DNA of 37,968 bases from a virus. The stretch is from positions 1 to 37,968 of IMG/VR virus record IMGVR_UViG_3300027710_000003. One strand, 5' to 3'. The notes beneath the pieces were generated by a model. The model had not been told where the DNA came from. It did not search any database and was given only the letters and a program-made list of their open reading frames with translations. Below are positions 31,206-37,968 of the stretch, piece after piece. The position numbers and the translations under genes are program-made. Numbering within the stretch: position 1 is the stretch's first letter; each line of letters starts with the position of its first letter.

Positions 31206-31463
31206 ATGAAAAACAAAGAACCAAGTGAATCCAAGTATCAAATTCGAGTAACTCGATTGTCGGTCTTGCCTGTTGGTGAGCCTATATTCTCAGAGCAAGC
31301 AACGCATGTTTCCATTGTGGATGAAGCTGGTGGTGAGTTTATTGAAGTCTCTCAGGCAAGTGATCGCAGTGGTGTTGAATCACAGACTATCAGAATTGAT
31401 CCTGTAGAATGGCCTTCAATTAAGCTGGCTGTTGATCAACTTATCAGCGAGTGCATTTCATGA
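31206..31463 (+). CDS. 85-residue protein after terL, unknown
   Basis: A small beta-rich protein ('YQIRVTRLSVLPVGEPIF', 'HVSIVDEAGGEFIEVSQ') with an acidic C-terminal helix. ATG 31206 is preferred to an upstream in-frame ATG inside terL, because of the abutting ATCATCAC motif. Stop overlaps the next ATG by 4 bp. No family recognised. Confidence 0.7.
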   Translation: MKNKEPSESKYQIRVTRLSVLPVGEPIFSEQATHVSIVDEAGGEFIEVSQASDRSGVESQTIRIDPVEWPSIKLAVDQLISECIS

Positions 31464-31756
31464 AATACAACGCAGTAAATTTCAGCTCCATCACCGATTG
31501 GAACCAGACAAACGAGGTAATTGCCAAGCAGCTTGGTTGCTGTGAGAAGACAGTCACTAAGTTCAGGCGTAAGCTAGGATTGCCAAGAGCGCCGGACAAG
31601 ACCACACGCACGAGGCTGAAAGAGCAGTTGCCACAAATCAGTGATCGAGCTTGGGAAACGCATTCAAACTGGGCCATCTCTAAGATTCTGAAATGCAGCG
31701 AAAGCGCCGTTCAGGTGTATCGGCTGCACAACTTTAAGCCAAGATTCAAGAAATGA
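31460..31756 (+). CDS. Helix-turn-helix protein, possible late regulator
   Basis: A 98-residue basic protein with two HTH-like segments: 'NEVIAKQLGCCEKTVTKFRR' style core at about 18-38 and 'NWAISKILKCSESAVQVYR' at about 70-88. Each fits helix, turn and recognition helix, so the protein may read a bipartite site. It overlaps both neighbours by 4 bp. Its place before the structural genes makes it a candidate regulator of late transcription, possibly through the TCTCA-N4-TGAGA sites; that link is speculation. Confidence 0.65.
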   Translation: MKYNAVNFSSITDWNQTNEVIAKQLGCCEKTVTKFRRKLGLPRAPDKTTRTRLKEQLPQISDRAWETHSNWAISKILKCSESAVQVYRLHNFKPRFKK

Positions 31757-32079
31757 CGCCTTTCCAAAAAGCCTACGACCTAGCCAAGGAGCTAGGGATC
31801 AATTTCAACGAAATGATGAAAGAGCATCTGACGGATGGCTATGTCTTTTGCTCGCCTGACTGTTTCATCTGCGCGTTTGATACGAGTCGAGACTACGGCG
31901 ATTACTCAGAGCTTGCCGTTTTTGTGACGCTGGCCGTGGGCAATCTTGATCATTTCGTCAGCATTGACCCGCTCAGAGAAAAGCGCAAGTGGTTAGGATT
32001 TTGCCGCGAACACAATGGAGAACCTCACTGGATTCCATATCAACGATTGAGAAAAAGGCTTGCGACTTCTCAAAAGTGA
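31753..32079 (+). CDS. 108-residue protein, unknown
   Basis: Mixed alpha/beta protein with 'YVFCSPDCFICAFDTS' (three cysteines) and a basic C-terminal helix. Contains a segment 'ELAVFVTLAVGNLDHFVSI' that looks like a buried beta sheet rather than a membrane segment. Its C-terminal codons overlap palindrome copy E. No family recognised. Confidence 0.65.
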   Translation: MTPFQKAYDLAKELGINFNEMMKEHLTDGYVFCSPDCFICAFDTSRDYGDYSELAVFVTLAVGNLDHFVSIDPLREKRKWLGFCREHNGEPHWIPYQRLRKRLATSQK

Positions 32080-32081
32080 GA
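32068..32081 (+). promoter_or_regulatory. TCTCA-N4-TGAGA palindrome, copy E
   Basis: TCTCAAAAGTGAGA with perfect arms, straddling the stop of the preceding gene and 16 bp before the next ATG. TGAGAGAAT overlaps it as an extended -10-like element, and TTGCGA lies 17 bp upstream of AATCGC. It could start transcription of the virion operon. Confidence 0.5.
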
Positions 32082-32096
32082 GAGAATCGCTTAATT

Positions 32097-32378
32097 ATGG
32101 GAGGCAGTCCAAAACCACAGAAACCCAAAGCGCCACCGCCTACGCCTGCGCCAGTTCGTGCTGACTCGGCTGACGGAGAGCAGGCCAGCACAGCCGCATA
32201 TCGTCGCATGGGCCTTGATAAAACAATCAATCCTGCAAATCCATTGGCCCCTAAAACGGCGCTTGGCTCAATCGGCGCGCTTGGATCTGGCGGTGAAGGC
32301 GTGATGGTTAACACGCGAGCACCTAAGCCGAAGCCCACTAATATCGGCGGGTTTATGACTCAATTCCCATCGCGCTAA
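32097..32378 (+). CDS. Small Pro-rich virion/assembly protein, T7 gp7.3 position
   Basis: A 93-residue protein starting 'MGGSPKPQKPKAPPPTPAP', then Ala/Gly-rich with 'LGSIGALGSGGEGVMVNT' and ending 'GGFMTQFPSR'. It lies directly before the portal as T7 gene 7.3 does and has the same low-complexity character. It may help attach tail to head. The assignment is by position and composition. Confidence 0.65.
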   Translation: MGGSPKPQKPKAPPPTPAPVRADSADGEQASTAAYRRMGLDKTINPANPLAPKTALGSIGALGSGGEGVMVNTRAPKPKPTNIGGFMTQFPSR

Positions 32379-32380
32379 TT

Positions 32381-34063
32381 ATGAACGACGAAGGCACGGA
32401 TCAAACAAAGAAGTGGCTTAGCTGTTATCAGCGGCTCAAAGATCAGCGCGTGTCGACTCAAGATCAAATCTGGCAGGACATCGCCAACTACGTTAGCCCG
32501 CGCAAGGCAGGCATTACGGAAAAGCGTTACATGCCAGACAGTAACAAAGAAGCGCAAATCTACGACGCCACTGCCACCGACTCGGTGCAACGTGCCGTCT
32601 CCGCTTACACGTCATGGACGACGCCAGCATCTCAGCCGTGGATTTCGCTAAAGCCTAATTTAAAGCTGAAGAATGACGACTCGGTGAAAGGTTGGCTCTC
32701 GGAGTGTTCGCAGATTCTCAATCAAGAGGTGAACAGTCGCAGCAACTTCCAGCTCGAGCGCCTTGAATCCGTAGCCGACCTTTGGAACTTTGGCACCACT
32801 GCCATTTTTTCAGAAATGGGCGAGGGCAATCGACTGCGCTTTGAAAAGATCAAGATTGGCACCTACGTCTTTGAGCTTGATCCATTCGGCAAATGCTACC
32901 GATTCATCCGCGAGTTTGAACTAACGGCAGAGCAGGCACGCCAGCAATTCGGCGAAGACAATCTTCCCAAGGTCATTAAGGACTGCTTTCAGGGTGATTA
33001 CAGCAAAGGGAAAAGCTTCACATTCATTCACATCGTCGAGCCTCGCGAGCCTTCCAAAGTTGGCGCATACGGATACAACATTAAGACGCGCAAGAAGTAT
33101 GTCTCGGCTTACGTCGAGATGTCGTCAAAGAAGATGGTTCAAGAGGGCGGTTACGACGGATTCCCTTTCACCGTTGGCCGTTACTTGTCTTACGACGCAA
33201 TGATCGGCTCCACTGGATGGGGTTACGGCCCAGGGTTTGCCATCTTGCCAGAAGCTCGCCAGCTTAATTTTATCCAGCAGATGATGGACGTGTTTGCGGA
33301 GAAGCAAGTCTTCCCGCCGATGCTTGTGCCTGACACGTTTGAAGGAAGTCTCAAAACGGCAGCACGGGCGTTGAATTATTACCCTTCCGGCATGGGGCCT
33401 GAGAGCGTTTATCCTGTGCCTGTAACTGGCGAATGGAGCGTTGCTTTGGAGCGTGTGCGGATGCGTCAGGACATGATCAAGCGCCTCTGCTCGCTTGATA
33501 TGTTCCAGATGTTTGCCAGCATTGACCGCGAGATGACCGCCTATGAGGTAGCGCAACGTGCGGGTGAAAAGCTCGACACCGTAGGGCCTATCTATCACCG
33601 CGACGTTCGTGAGACGATCGAGCCGCATCTACGCCGTGCCTTCGAGCTTTGCGCTGAGAATGGCTTATTGCCTCCACCTCCGCAGGAAGCTTATGAGCTT
33701 GTCGGTCGTGGCTTTGTGCAGGTGGCTGATCCAGAGATTGCGCTTACGTCACGGCTGGCGATGGCGATTGATAGCTGGAACGCTCGCGGCGCAGATGAGG
33801 TCATGCAGACGGCCGCTTCAATCGCTGCCATTGATCCTACGGTCATGGACAACATCGACACGGCTTTTTACATCCGCGAGAAGTCCCGCCTTGTTGGCGC
33901 TCCTGAAGGGCTGCTCCGCAAGCGTGAAGATGTAGAGGCCATCCAACAACAACGCGCACAGGCGCAGCAAATGCAGCAGGCCGCGATGATGGCCAAGGAG
34001 ATGGGCAGCGCCGTAAATAGTGCTGGCGGCATCGACAAAGTGAAGGAATTAGTTGGGGCGTAA
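32381..34063 (+). CDS. Portal (head-tail connector), T7 gp8-like
   Basis: A 560-residue portal subunit (T7 gp8: 536). Family signs: 'QDIANYVSPRKAG', 'DATATDSVQRAVSAYTSW' near the N-terminus, 'GYGPGFAILPEARQLNFIQ' in the clip/stem region, 'MTAYEVAQRAGEKL' and a C-terminal Gln-rich crown ('QQQRAQAQQMQQAAMMAK'). It forms the dodecameric ring through which terminase packages DNA and to which the gp11-like adaptor binds. Confidence 0.92.
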   Translation: MNDEGTDQTKKWLSCYQRLKDQRVSTQDQIWQDIANYVSPRKAGITEKRYMPDSNKEAQIYDATATDSVQRAVSAYTSWTTPASQPWISLKPNLKLKNDDSVKGWLSECSQILNQEVNSRSNFQLERLESVADLWNFGTTAIFSEMGEGNRLRFEKIKIGTYVFELDPFGKCYRFIREFELTAEQARQQFGEDNLPKVIKDCFQGDYSKGKSFTFIHIVEPREPSKVGAYGYNIKTRKKYVSAYVEMSSKKMVQEGGYDGFPFTVGRYLSYDAMIGSTGWGYGPGFAILPEARQLNFIQQMMDVFAEKQVFPPMLVPDTFEGSLKTAARALNYYPSGMGPESVYPVPVTGEWSVALERVRMRQDMIKRLCSLDMFQMFASIDREMTAYEVAQRAGEKLDTVGPIYHRDVRETIEPHLRRAFELCAENGLLPPPPQEAYELVGRGFVQVADPEIALTSRLAMAIDSWNARGADEVMQTAASIAAIDPTVMDNIDTAFYIREKSRLVGAPEGLLRKREDVEAIQQQRAQAQQMQQAAMMAKEMGSAVNSAGGIDKVKELVGA

Positions 34064-34072
34064 TTATCACAC

Positions 34073-34354
34073 ATGACACCATCATCACCTGAGTTACTAA
34101 CGCCGCTGACAGCCGACGAAAAAAAGAACGTGTTAAAGGCCGCTCTTCGACTTTTTGACAAGCCGGACTTTCAGCTAGTCTTTCGCTCACTGAACGCAGA
34201 CGTTGGCGGCATCCTAAATCCTGCCTTTGAGCAAGGCGGAGATGTAGTTAAGGCAGCATTCCGCGAAGGGCAGAAAGAGCCGCTTCGATGGCTATTTACG
34301 ATGCACCTAAAGGGCATTCCAGAAACCGAAAAACCTCAAGAACAAGAGACATGA
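34073..34354 (+). CDS. 93-residue protein between portal and scaffold
   Basis: A helical, acidic/basic mixed protein ('LTADEKKNVLKAALRLFD', 'GDVVKAAFREGQKEPLRWL'). The segment before the ATG reads ATTATCACAC, a weak form of the ATCATCAC motif, and CATCATCAC recurs within the first codons. Stop overlaps the next ATG by 4 bp. Function unknown. Confidence 0.7.
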   Translation: MTPSSPELLTPLTADEKKNVLKAALRLFDKPDFQLVFRSLNADVGGILNPAFEQGGDVVKAAFREGQKEPLRWLFTMHLKGIPETEKPQEQET

Positions 34355-34803
34355 TCACGATCACACCAGACAATCAAATCGACCGCGACGGCGAAATCAT
34401 TGGCAATATCATCGGCAATATCGCATGGATGAACGCCAAGCCAGCGCCGCGCATTATTGGACAAATTCGCCAAGTCGCAGGCATCGAAGGTCTTACTTTT
34501 GAAGTCGCCGAAGCGCCAACTGTTAACGAATCCTTAACTGTTAAACCAATTTCCGCGCCGGAGGTTGTCGGTAATCCGTCGGCGTCGGAGCCTGCCGCTA
34601 GTTGTGATGATCTAGCGGCAGGCAATCTTTCTGATCCGCCATGCGTGGAAACAGTTACGGAAGTCGTCTTGAAAGAGGCGCTTCCAGCCTTTTGTGTCGG
34701 TTCTGACTGGGGCACTGTCGGCACGCCATACTTCGCTCGGTGCTTCGTGAACAGCTACGGCAATGACGCCTACTCTCAGTTCTGCAAGGCTAACGGCATC
34801 TAA
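34351..34803 (+). CDS. 150-residue protein between portal and scaffold
   Basis: Starts 'MITITPDNQIDRDGEIIG'; the middle (about 60-110) is Pro/Ala/Ser/Thr-rich and probably disordered; the end 'GTPYFARCFVNSYGNDAY' looks structured. ATG 34351 in the ATGA overlap is chosen over an in-frame codon at 34288. Possibly a minor virion or assembly protein; no family recognised. Confidence 0.65.
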   Translation: MITITPDNQIDRDGEIIGNIIGNIAWMNAKPAPRIIGQIRQVAGIEGLTFEVAEAPTVNESLTVKPISAPEVVGNPSASEPAASCDDLAAGNLSDPPCVETVTEVVLKEALPAFCVGSDWGTVGTPYFARCFVNSYGNDAYSQFCKANGI

Positions 34804-34808
34804 TTCCT

Positions 34809-35645
34809 ATGGAAATCGACACAACACCAACGGCGGAGACAGCGCTGCAACAGCAAGCTGCGGTCACAACTGAAACGACAACGACGCCAATCGAAGCCGC
34901 GCCATCTACGGTAACGCGGCCTGATTACATTCCTGAAAAGTTTTGGGATGCACAGAAGGGCGAGGCCAAGCTAGATCAGCTAGCCATCAGCTACGCCAAT
35001 TTGGAAAAAGCTTTTTCCTCGAAGTCGCAGGCACCGAAGAAACCTGCGGCCGACGCATCGCCAGAGGATCAGGCCAAGTATTTTGCCGATCTTCGCAAGT
35101 TCACCGGAGCGCCAGAGAAGCCGGAAGATTACGGCATTAAGGCACCTGACAACCTTCCTGCGGGCGTCGAGTGGAATGCTGAATTAGCCGGAAAAGCTGC
35201 GGGCATTGCTCACAAATACGGCGTGCCACCGGAAGCGCTGCATGAGTTGATTAATCTCAATAATGAGAATATCAGCAGCATTGTGGCAAAATCTGAGTCG
35301 GCTCAAAAAGAGCAGGTTGAAGCGATGGTAGCTGAACTCAATGCCGAGTGGAAAGACGACGCCAAGAACAACTGGCAACGTGCTAACCGTGGAGCGATTG
35401 CGATGGGCGTTGATTTGGAAGCCAGCGGACTGGGTAACAATCCGCACTTTATCCGTGCAGCTTTGCGCTTTGATGAAATGATCAGTGACGACAAGGGGCT
35501 GGTTAGCTCTGACAGTCAGGCTACTTACAAAGAACAAATGGATCGCATCCAAAAGGGTGACGACTTCAACGGCAAGAATGGGCCGGAAGCTCAACAGGCA
35601 GCGCTGGCAAAGCTCCAAGGGCTTTTCAACGCATCGCAAAAGTAA
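34809..35645 (+). CDS. Capsid scaffolding protein, T7 gp9-like
   Basis: A 278-residue acidic protein (T7 gp9: 307). A disordered Thr/Ala-rich N-terminus is followed by 'YIPEKFWDAQKGEAKLDQ', a motif common to podoviral capsid assembly proteins, then a long helical region and a C-terminal helix 'AQQAALAKLQGLFNASQ' that would bind the capsid shell. It lies directly before the capsid gene, as in T7, and is followed by a strong terminator. Confidence 0.85.
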   Translation: MEIDTTPTAETALQQQAAVTTETTTTPIEAAPSTVTRPDYIPEKFWDAQKGEAKLDQLAISYANLEKAFSSKSQAPKKPAADASPEDQAKYFADLRKFTGAPEKPEDYGIKAPDNLPAGVEWNAELAGKAAGIAHKYGVPPEALHELINLNNENISSIVAKSESAQKEQVEAMVAELNAEWKDDAKNNWQRANRGAIAMGVDLEASGLGNNPHFIRAALRFDEMISDDKGLVSSDSQATYKEQMDRIQKGDDFNGKNGPEAQQAALAKLQGLFNASQK

Positions 35646-35663
35646 CCTGAAAACGATGAAGAA

Positions 35664-35695
35664 AGCGGCTCTCAGAAATGGGAGCCGTTTTTTTT
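35664..35695 (+). terminator. Intrinsic terminator after the scaffold gene
   Basis: Nine-bp stem CGGCTCTCA/TGGGAGCCG (one G-U pair) closed by a GAAA tetraloop and followed by eight T residues. Partial termination here would separate scaffold and capsid expression. Confidence 0.85.
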
Positions 35696-35707
35696 GCTTG
35701 CATCTTT

Positions 35708-35721
35708 TCTCAGATGTGAGA
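35708..35721 (+). promoter_or_regulatory. TCTCA-N4-TGAGA palindrome, copy D, candidate capsid promoter
   Basis: TCTCAGATGTGAGA with perfect arms, 12 bp after the terminator T-run and about 150 bp before the capsid start. It contains TGTGAGAAT (as in copy B); TTGCAT lies 17 bp before AATTTA. Placement between terminator and leader strongly suggests a promoter for the capsid gene. Confidence 0.55.
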
Positions 35722-35726
35722 ATTTA

Positions 35727-35869
35727 GGGTAACAACGGCCCCGCAAGGATAAGCTGTATGCCGGACATAGGCCCGCAAACAGCGGAGAACCGAAGAACCG
35801 GGAAGACACGATACTTCCTCAGTCGCTCACAAGGGCGGCTCAACTTCACCTCTCTAATTCCCTGCCAAT
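35727..35869 (+). ncRNA. Structured 5' leader of the capsid gene (candidate cis-regulatory RNA)
   Basis: A 143-nt leader rich in potential stems. The clearest are GGGAAG/CTTCCT (35800-35819, 8-nt loop) and, one base later, AGTCGCTC/GGGCGGCT (35821-35840, ACAA tetraloop, two G-U pairs). Further upstream GCTGT (35753) can pair with ACAGC (35779). It also holds an ORF of 41 codons (35758-35883) overlapping the capsid start out of frame. No known riboswitch class was matched by eye. Confidence 0.45.
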
Positions 35870-36769
35870 ATGGCTACTATTGATACCTTCTACCCAACGA
35901 TGTTCCAGACATCGTTCGACCAAGTCCTCCAGCAGATGGATTCCCGTTTGCTCGGCTCCATTACTCGCGCCGATTTCACCGGCAAAAAGAAATGGTTCAA
36001 CCTCCTGAATGACAGCGAGGCGCAAGACATCCTTACCCGCAAAGGCGACACTCCAGACGGCGAGTTTGACGGCTCCAAGTATTGGCTCACCCAACGTCCG
36101 AAGGAAAAGGTCACAACCTTCGACGAATGGGACAAGCACTTCCTTGGCACCATTGTATTGCCAACTTCTGACGAAGTTCAAAGCCACGCGATGGCCTTCA
36201 ACCGCGCCACCGATGACGTGATCATCAGCGCCTTTGATGCTACCCGCTACATCGGCGAAGACGGCACCACGACTGACAGCTTCCCAGCTGGTCAGTCTAT
36301 CGCTTCAAACTATGTTGAAACTGGTTCTGATACTCCATCTGGTATGACGCTCGCAAAACTGCGCCGCGCCAAGTATCTCATGGACGTGAGCGAAGTGCCT
36401 GATTCCGAGCGTTACATCGTTATCGGTGCAAAGCAGGAGCAAGATCTCCTCCGCGACACCAATCTGACAAGCGCTGACTTCAACACGGTCAAAGCTCTGG
36501 TTGATGGCAAGGTTGACACCTTCCTCGGCTTTAAGTTCCTGAAGTCTCAGCGTCTGCCAGTTGGCACCGTTTCCGGTGTTGCTGACATCCGCAGCTGCTT
36601 CGCCTTCCACAAGTCTGCAATCAAGTTCGCCATGAGCGATCGCCAGACCCGCATGGACATCCTGCCACAGCGTCGTCACGCTCTCCAGATCCGTTCGACC
36701 ATGATGCTCGGCGCCGTCCGCACTGAAAACGAAAAGGTTGTTCGTATCTACAGCGACGAAACTCCATAA
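35870..36769 (+). CDS. Major capsid protein
   Basis: A 299-residue protein (T7 gp10A: 345) with 'MATIDTFYPTMFQTSFDQVL' at the N-terminus, 'LPTSDEVQSHAMAFNRATD' and 'FAFHKSAIKFAMSDRQTRMD' near the C-terminus, typical of a podoviral capsid family with the HK97 fold. Codon use is markedly C-ending (for example tcc, ctc, cgc) compared with neighbours, fitting the most highly expressed gene. It has its own terminator, promoter-like site and leader upstream and a terminator downstream. Confidence 0.9.
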   Translation: MATIDTFYPTMFQTSFDQVLQQMDSRLLGSITRADFTGKKKWFNLLNDSEAQDILTRKGDTPDGEFDGSKYWLTQRPKEKVTTFDEWDKHFLGTIVLPTSDEVQSHAMAFNRATDDVIISAFDATRYIGEDGTTTDSFPAGQSIASNYVETGSDTPSGMTLAKLRRAKYLMDVSEVPDSERYIVIGAKQEQDLLRDTNLTSADFNTVKALVDGKVDTFLGFKFLKSQRLPVGTVSGVADIRSCFAFHKSAIKFAMSDRQTRMDILPQRRHALQIRSTMMLGAVRTENEKVVRIYSDETP

Positions 36770-36781
36770 CCTGAACGGATT

Positions 36782-36808
36782 GGGGCGGTGTAAAAACCGC
36801 CCCTTTCT
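36782..36808 (+). terminator. Hairpin terminator after the capsid gene
   Basis: Perfect 8-bp stem GGGGCGGT (36782-36789) / ACCGCCCC (36796-36803), 6-nt loop, followed by TTTCTT. Confidence 0.75.
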
Positions 36809-36836
36809 TAAACCTTTACCCTCAAAAAATACTCTT

Positions 36837-37304
36837 ATGGCTGCTCTTACTGACTCCTCACTCTTCACGGCACAAGCTGCCGCTCTCCTCGACGGCTCCG
36901 AACGTCCAAACCGCACTGGCGCTACTGGCGGCACGGTTAAGAAGCTCCGCGCTTCCTATACCACCACTGGAAGTGAAGCTGCGAACGACACATTTAATCT
37001 CTGCTACCTTCCTAAAGGCGCTTCGCTTTCTCGGGCAGGTTCAGCGGTTTCTTGCGTTGATCCTGGCACCACGCTCACGCTTGACATCGGCACAAGCTCC
37101 AATGCAGACCTTTACGCTGACGGCATCGTTCTTTCGAGCGGTGGCACCGTGGGCTTTGGTTCTGCCGTTGCTGGCACCGCTGCCGATTTGGCTCCTACTG
37201 TCACCACTGACAATAGTGCCGTCATCGTGACCATTGCCTCCGCTAATACGGTCACGGCTTCAGTCGTTCTCTACTTTGAGATCGAATACGTCGATTGGAA
37301 CTAA
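36837..37304 (+). CDS. Capsid decoration or head-fibre-like protein
   Basis: A 155-residue protein. Residues 30-155 are beta-rich and Gly/Ser/Thr/Ala-rich ('LSSGGTVGFGSAVAGTAAD', 'SVVLYFEIEYVDWN'). ATG 36837 is chosen over an in-frame codon at 36738 inside the capsid gene. Codon use is C-ending like the capsid gene, so it is probably abundant. It is flanked by terminators on both sides. A decoration or minor capsid role is inferred from position and composition. Confidence 0.7.
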   Translation: MAALTDSSLFTAQAAALLDGSERPNRTGATGGTVKKLRASYTTTGSEAANDTFNLCYLPKGASLSRAGSAVSCVDPGTTLTLDIGTSSNADLYADGIVLSSGGTVGFGSAVAGTAADLAPTVTTDNSAVIVTIASANTVTASVVLYFEIEYVDWN

Positions 37305-37325
37305 TACTTCCCGTTGGTTGACCTC

Positions 37326-37361
37326 GGGAGGCTCCTTGTGTATTAAGGGGCCTCCCTTTTT
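37326..37361 (+). terminator. Strong intrinsic terminator before the gp11-like gene
   Basis: Twelve-bp stem (37326-37337 with 37345-37356, one U-G pair) around a 7-nt loop, followed by TTTTT. It separates head from tail genes. Confidence 0.85.
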
Positions 37362-37378
37362 CTTGAATCATTACCATT

Positions 37379-37968
37379 ATGGCCGCCACTGCTACAGAGA
37401 TCGCAAACCTTGCAATTGCCCATCTTGGTGGAAGGGCGCTGACTGCGCTTTCCACTGACACAACTCAACAAGCGGCTAGTTTGCGGAAGTGGTATAATCC
37501 AGACGCAGGAACGCCGATTTACACGGCACTTGATGAGGCATTACGGGCGCATCCGTGGAATTTTGCTACAGCTAGAAAGCGGCAAACTGTCACCTATCAC
37601 ACGCTAACAGGAGGCGCATCTGTTTCTGATGCAAGCGGACTCATCAAAATTACGCACGCTGGACATGGTTATACCACAGGAGACCGTGTTTATGTAAAGG
37701 ATGTGCAAGGCGTAACCGTTGCCAATGGTCAATGGTATGTCACCGTAATCAATTCAAACAACTTCACGCTCGACGATTCGGTTTTTGCAGGCACTTACAC
37801 GGCGGCGACAGGCAGCGTCGTCGGCATTCCACAGTTTGACTGGGACTTCCAGCACACACCACCGGCTGACTGCTTGCGCGTAATTTCGCTCAATGCAGGC
37901 GGCGGGCAGATGGAAGATGCGGGCGCTGATTTTACCGTTGAGAAAGGGCTGATCCTTACCGATGAGGA
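37379..37968 (+). CDS. T7 gp11-like tail tubular protein, 5' part, with beta-domain insert
   Basis: The N-terminal part of the 291-residue adaptor that continues at the contig start (1-406). 'ATEIANLAIAHLGGRALTAL' (residues 5-24) and 'LDEALRAHPWNFATARK' (51-67) are family marks. Residues about 72-150 are an insert absent from T7 gp11: 'HAGHGYTTGDRVYVKDV', 'NGQWYVTVINSNNFTL', a small beta domain often annotated in tail proteins as FCCH-like. The fold resumes with 'PQFDWDFQHTPPADCLRV'. The region before the ATG (ATCATTACCATT) is a loose version of the ATCATCAC motif. The last 120 bp duplicate the window start. Confidence 0.85.
   Translation, partial: MAATATEIANLAIAHLGGRALTALSTDTTQQAASLRKWYNPDAGTPIYTALDEALRAHPWNFATARKRQTVTYHTLTGGASVSDASGLIKITHAGHGYTTGDRVYVKDVQGVTVANGQWYVTVINSNNFTLDDSVFAGTYTAATGSVVGIPQFDWDFQHTPPADCLRVISLNAGGGQMEDAGADFTVEKGLILTDE
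37849..37968. repeat. Right copy of 120-bp terminal direct repeat
   Basis: Identical to bases 1-120. Merging the two copies gives an uninterrupted gp11-like reading frame of 291 codons plus stop. Confidence 0.95.

Noticed and set aside
31460-31756. Excisionase or prophage repressor
   Set aside because: It has two HTH-like segments but no integrase, attachment site or divergent repressor region is present anywhere in the genome.
35727-35869. c-di-GMP or other known riboswitch in the capsid leader
   Set aside because: None of the conserved sequence blocks of classes I can recall is present; only generic stems can be supported.
1-37968. T7-type direct terminal repeats (120 bp)
   Set aside because: The repeat lies within the coding part of a virion gene and restores its frame when merged; T7-type repeats lie at genome ends outside virion genes. 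Circular overlap explains it better.

Overview
The window is one complete circular phage genome of 37,848 bp, written out linearly with its first 120 bp repeated exactly at the end. The cut falls inside a virion gene. All genes are on the + strand except one three-gene block (14027-14888). The lysis set (holin-like proteins, inner-membrane coiled-coil protein, embedded lipoprotein, amidase) points to a Gram-negative, two-membrane host. The host lineage cannot be named; the short 'MNDTPxTD' coiled-coil proteins recall genes I associate with Verrucomicrobia-like and environmental phage contigs, but that is weak. No integrase, CI-like repressor, tRNA, CRISPR, RNA polymerase or DNA polymerase is seen, so a lytic phage using host polymerases is most likely.

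Layout, starting from packaging: small terminase, a Cys/His-rich mini-protein and large terminase (29383-31197); three small genes (31206-32079); then a T7-like virion block in T7 gene order: small Pro-rich protein (7.3 position), portal, scaffold, capsid, capsid-associated protein, gp11-like (across the cut), gp12-like, GNAT-type gp13-like, gp14-like, gp15-like with a C-terminal double-psi barrel, and a 2,568-residue gp16-position ejection protein (32097 round to 14014). The giant protein carries a kinase-like module and two candidate ADP-ribosyltransferase-like modules separated by FSISP-type linkers.

Next come the reverse-strand block with its own promoter, leader and terminator-like attenuator (14027-15020), fibre genes (15067-17568), and lysis genes with a metallophosphoesterase (17572-19770). 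The early/replication half follows: small genes and an RHH protein (19767-20994), RecT plus a Cas4/RecB-like Fe-S exonuclease, a methyltransferase/SNF2/VRR-NUC/C5-methyltransferase cluster, an SSB-like protein, a replication initiator and a DnaB-type helicase (21008-29381). The virion is therefore T7-like, but replication is lambda/Rac-like: initiator plus helicase recruit host polymerase, and RecT plus exonuclease recombine.

The least expected signals are non-coding: 11-bp iterons inside the initiator gene (candidate origin), a start-proximal ATCATCAC motif replacing Shine-Dalgarno sequences at operon-leading genes, five TCTCA-N4-TGAGA palindromes, a pseudoknot-capable leader/attenuator on the reverse strand, and a structured leader before the capsid gene.
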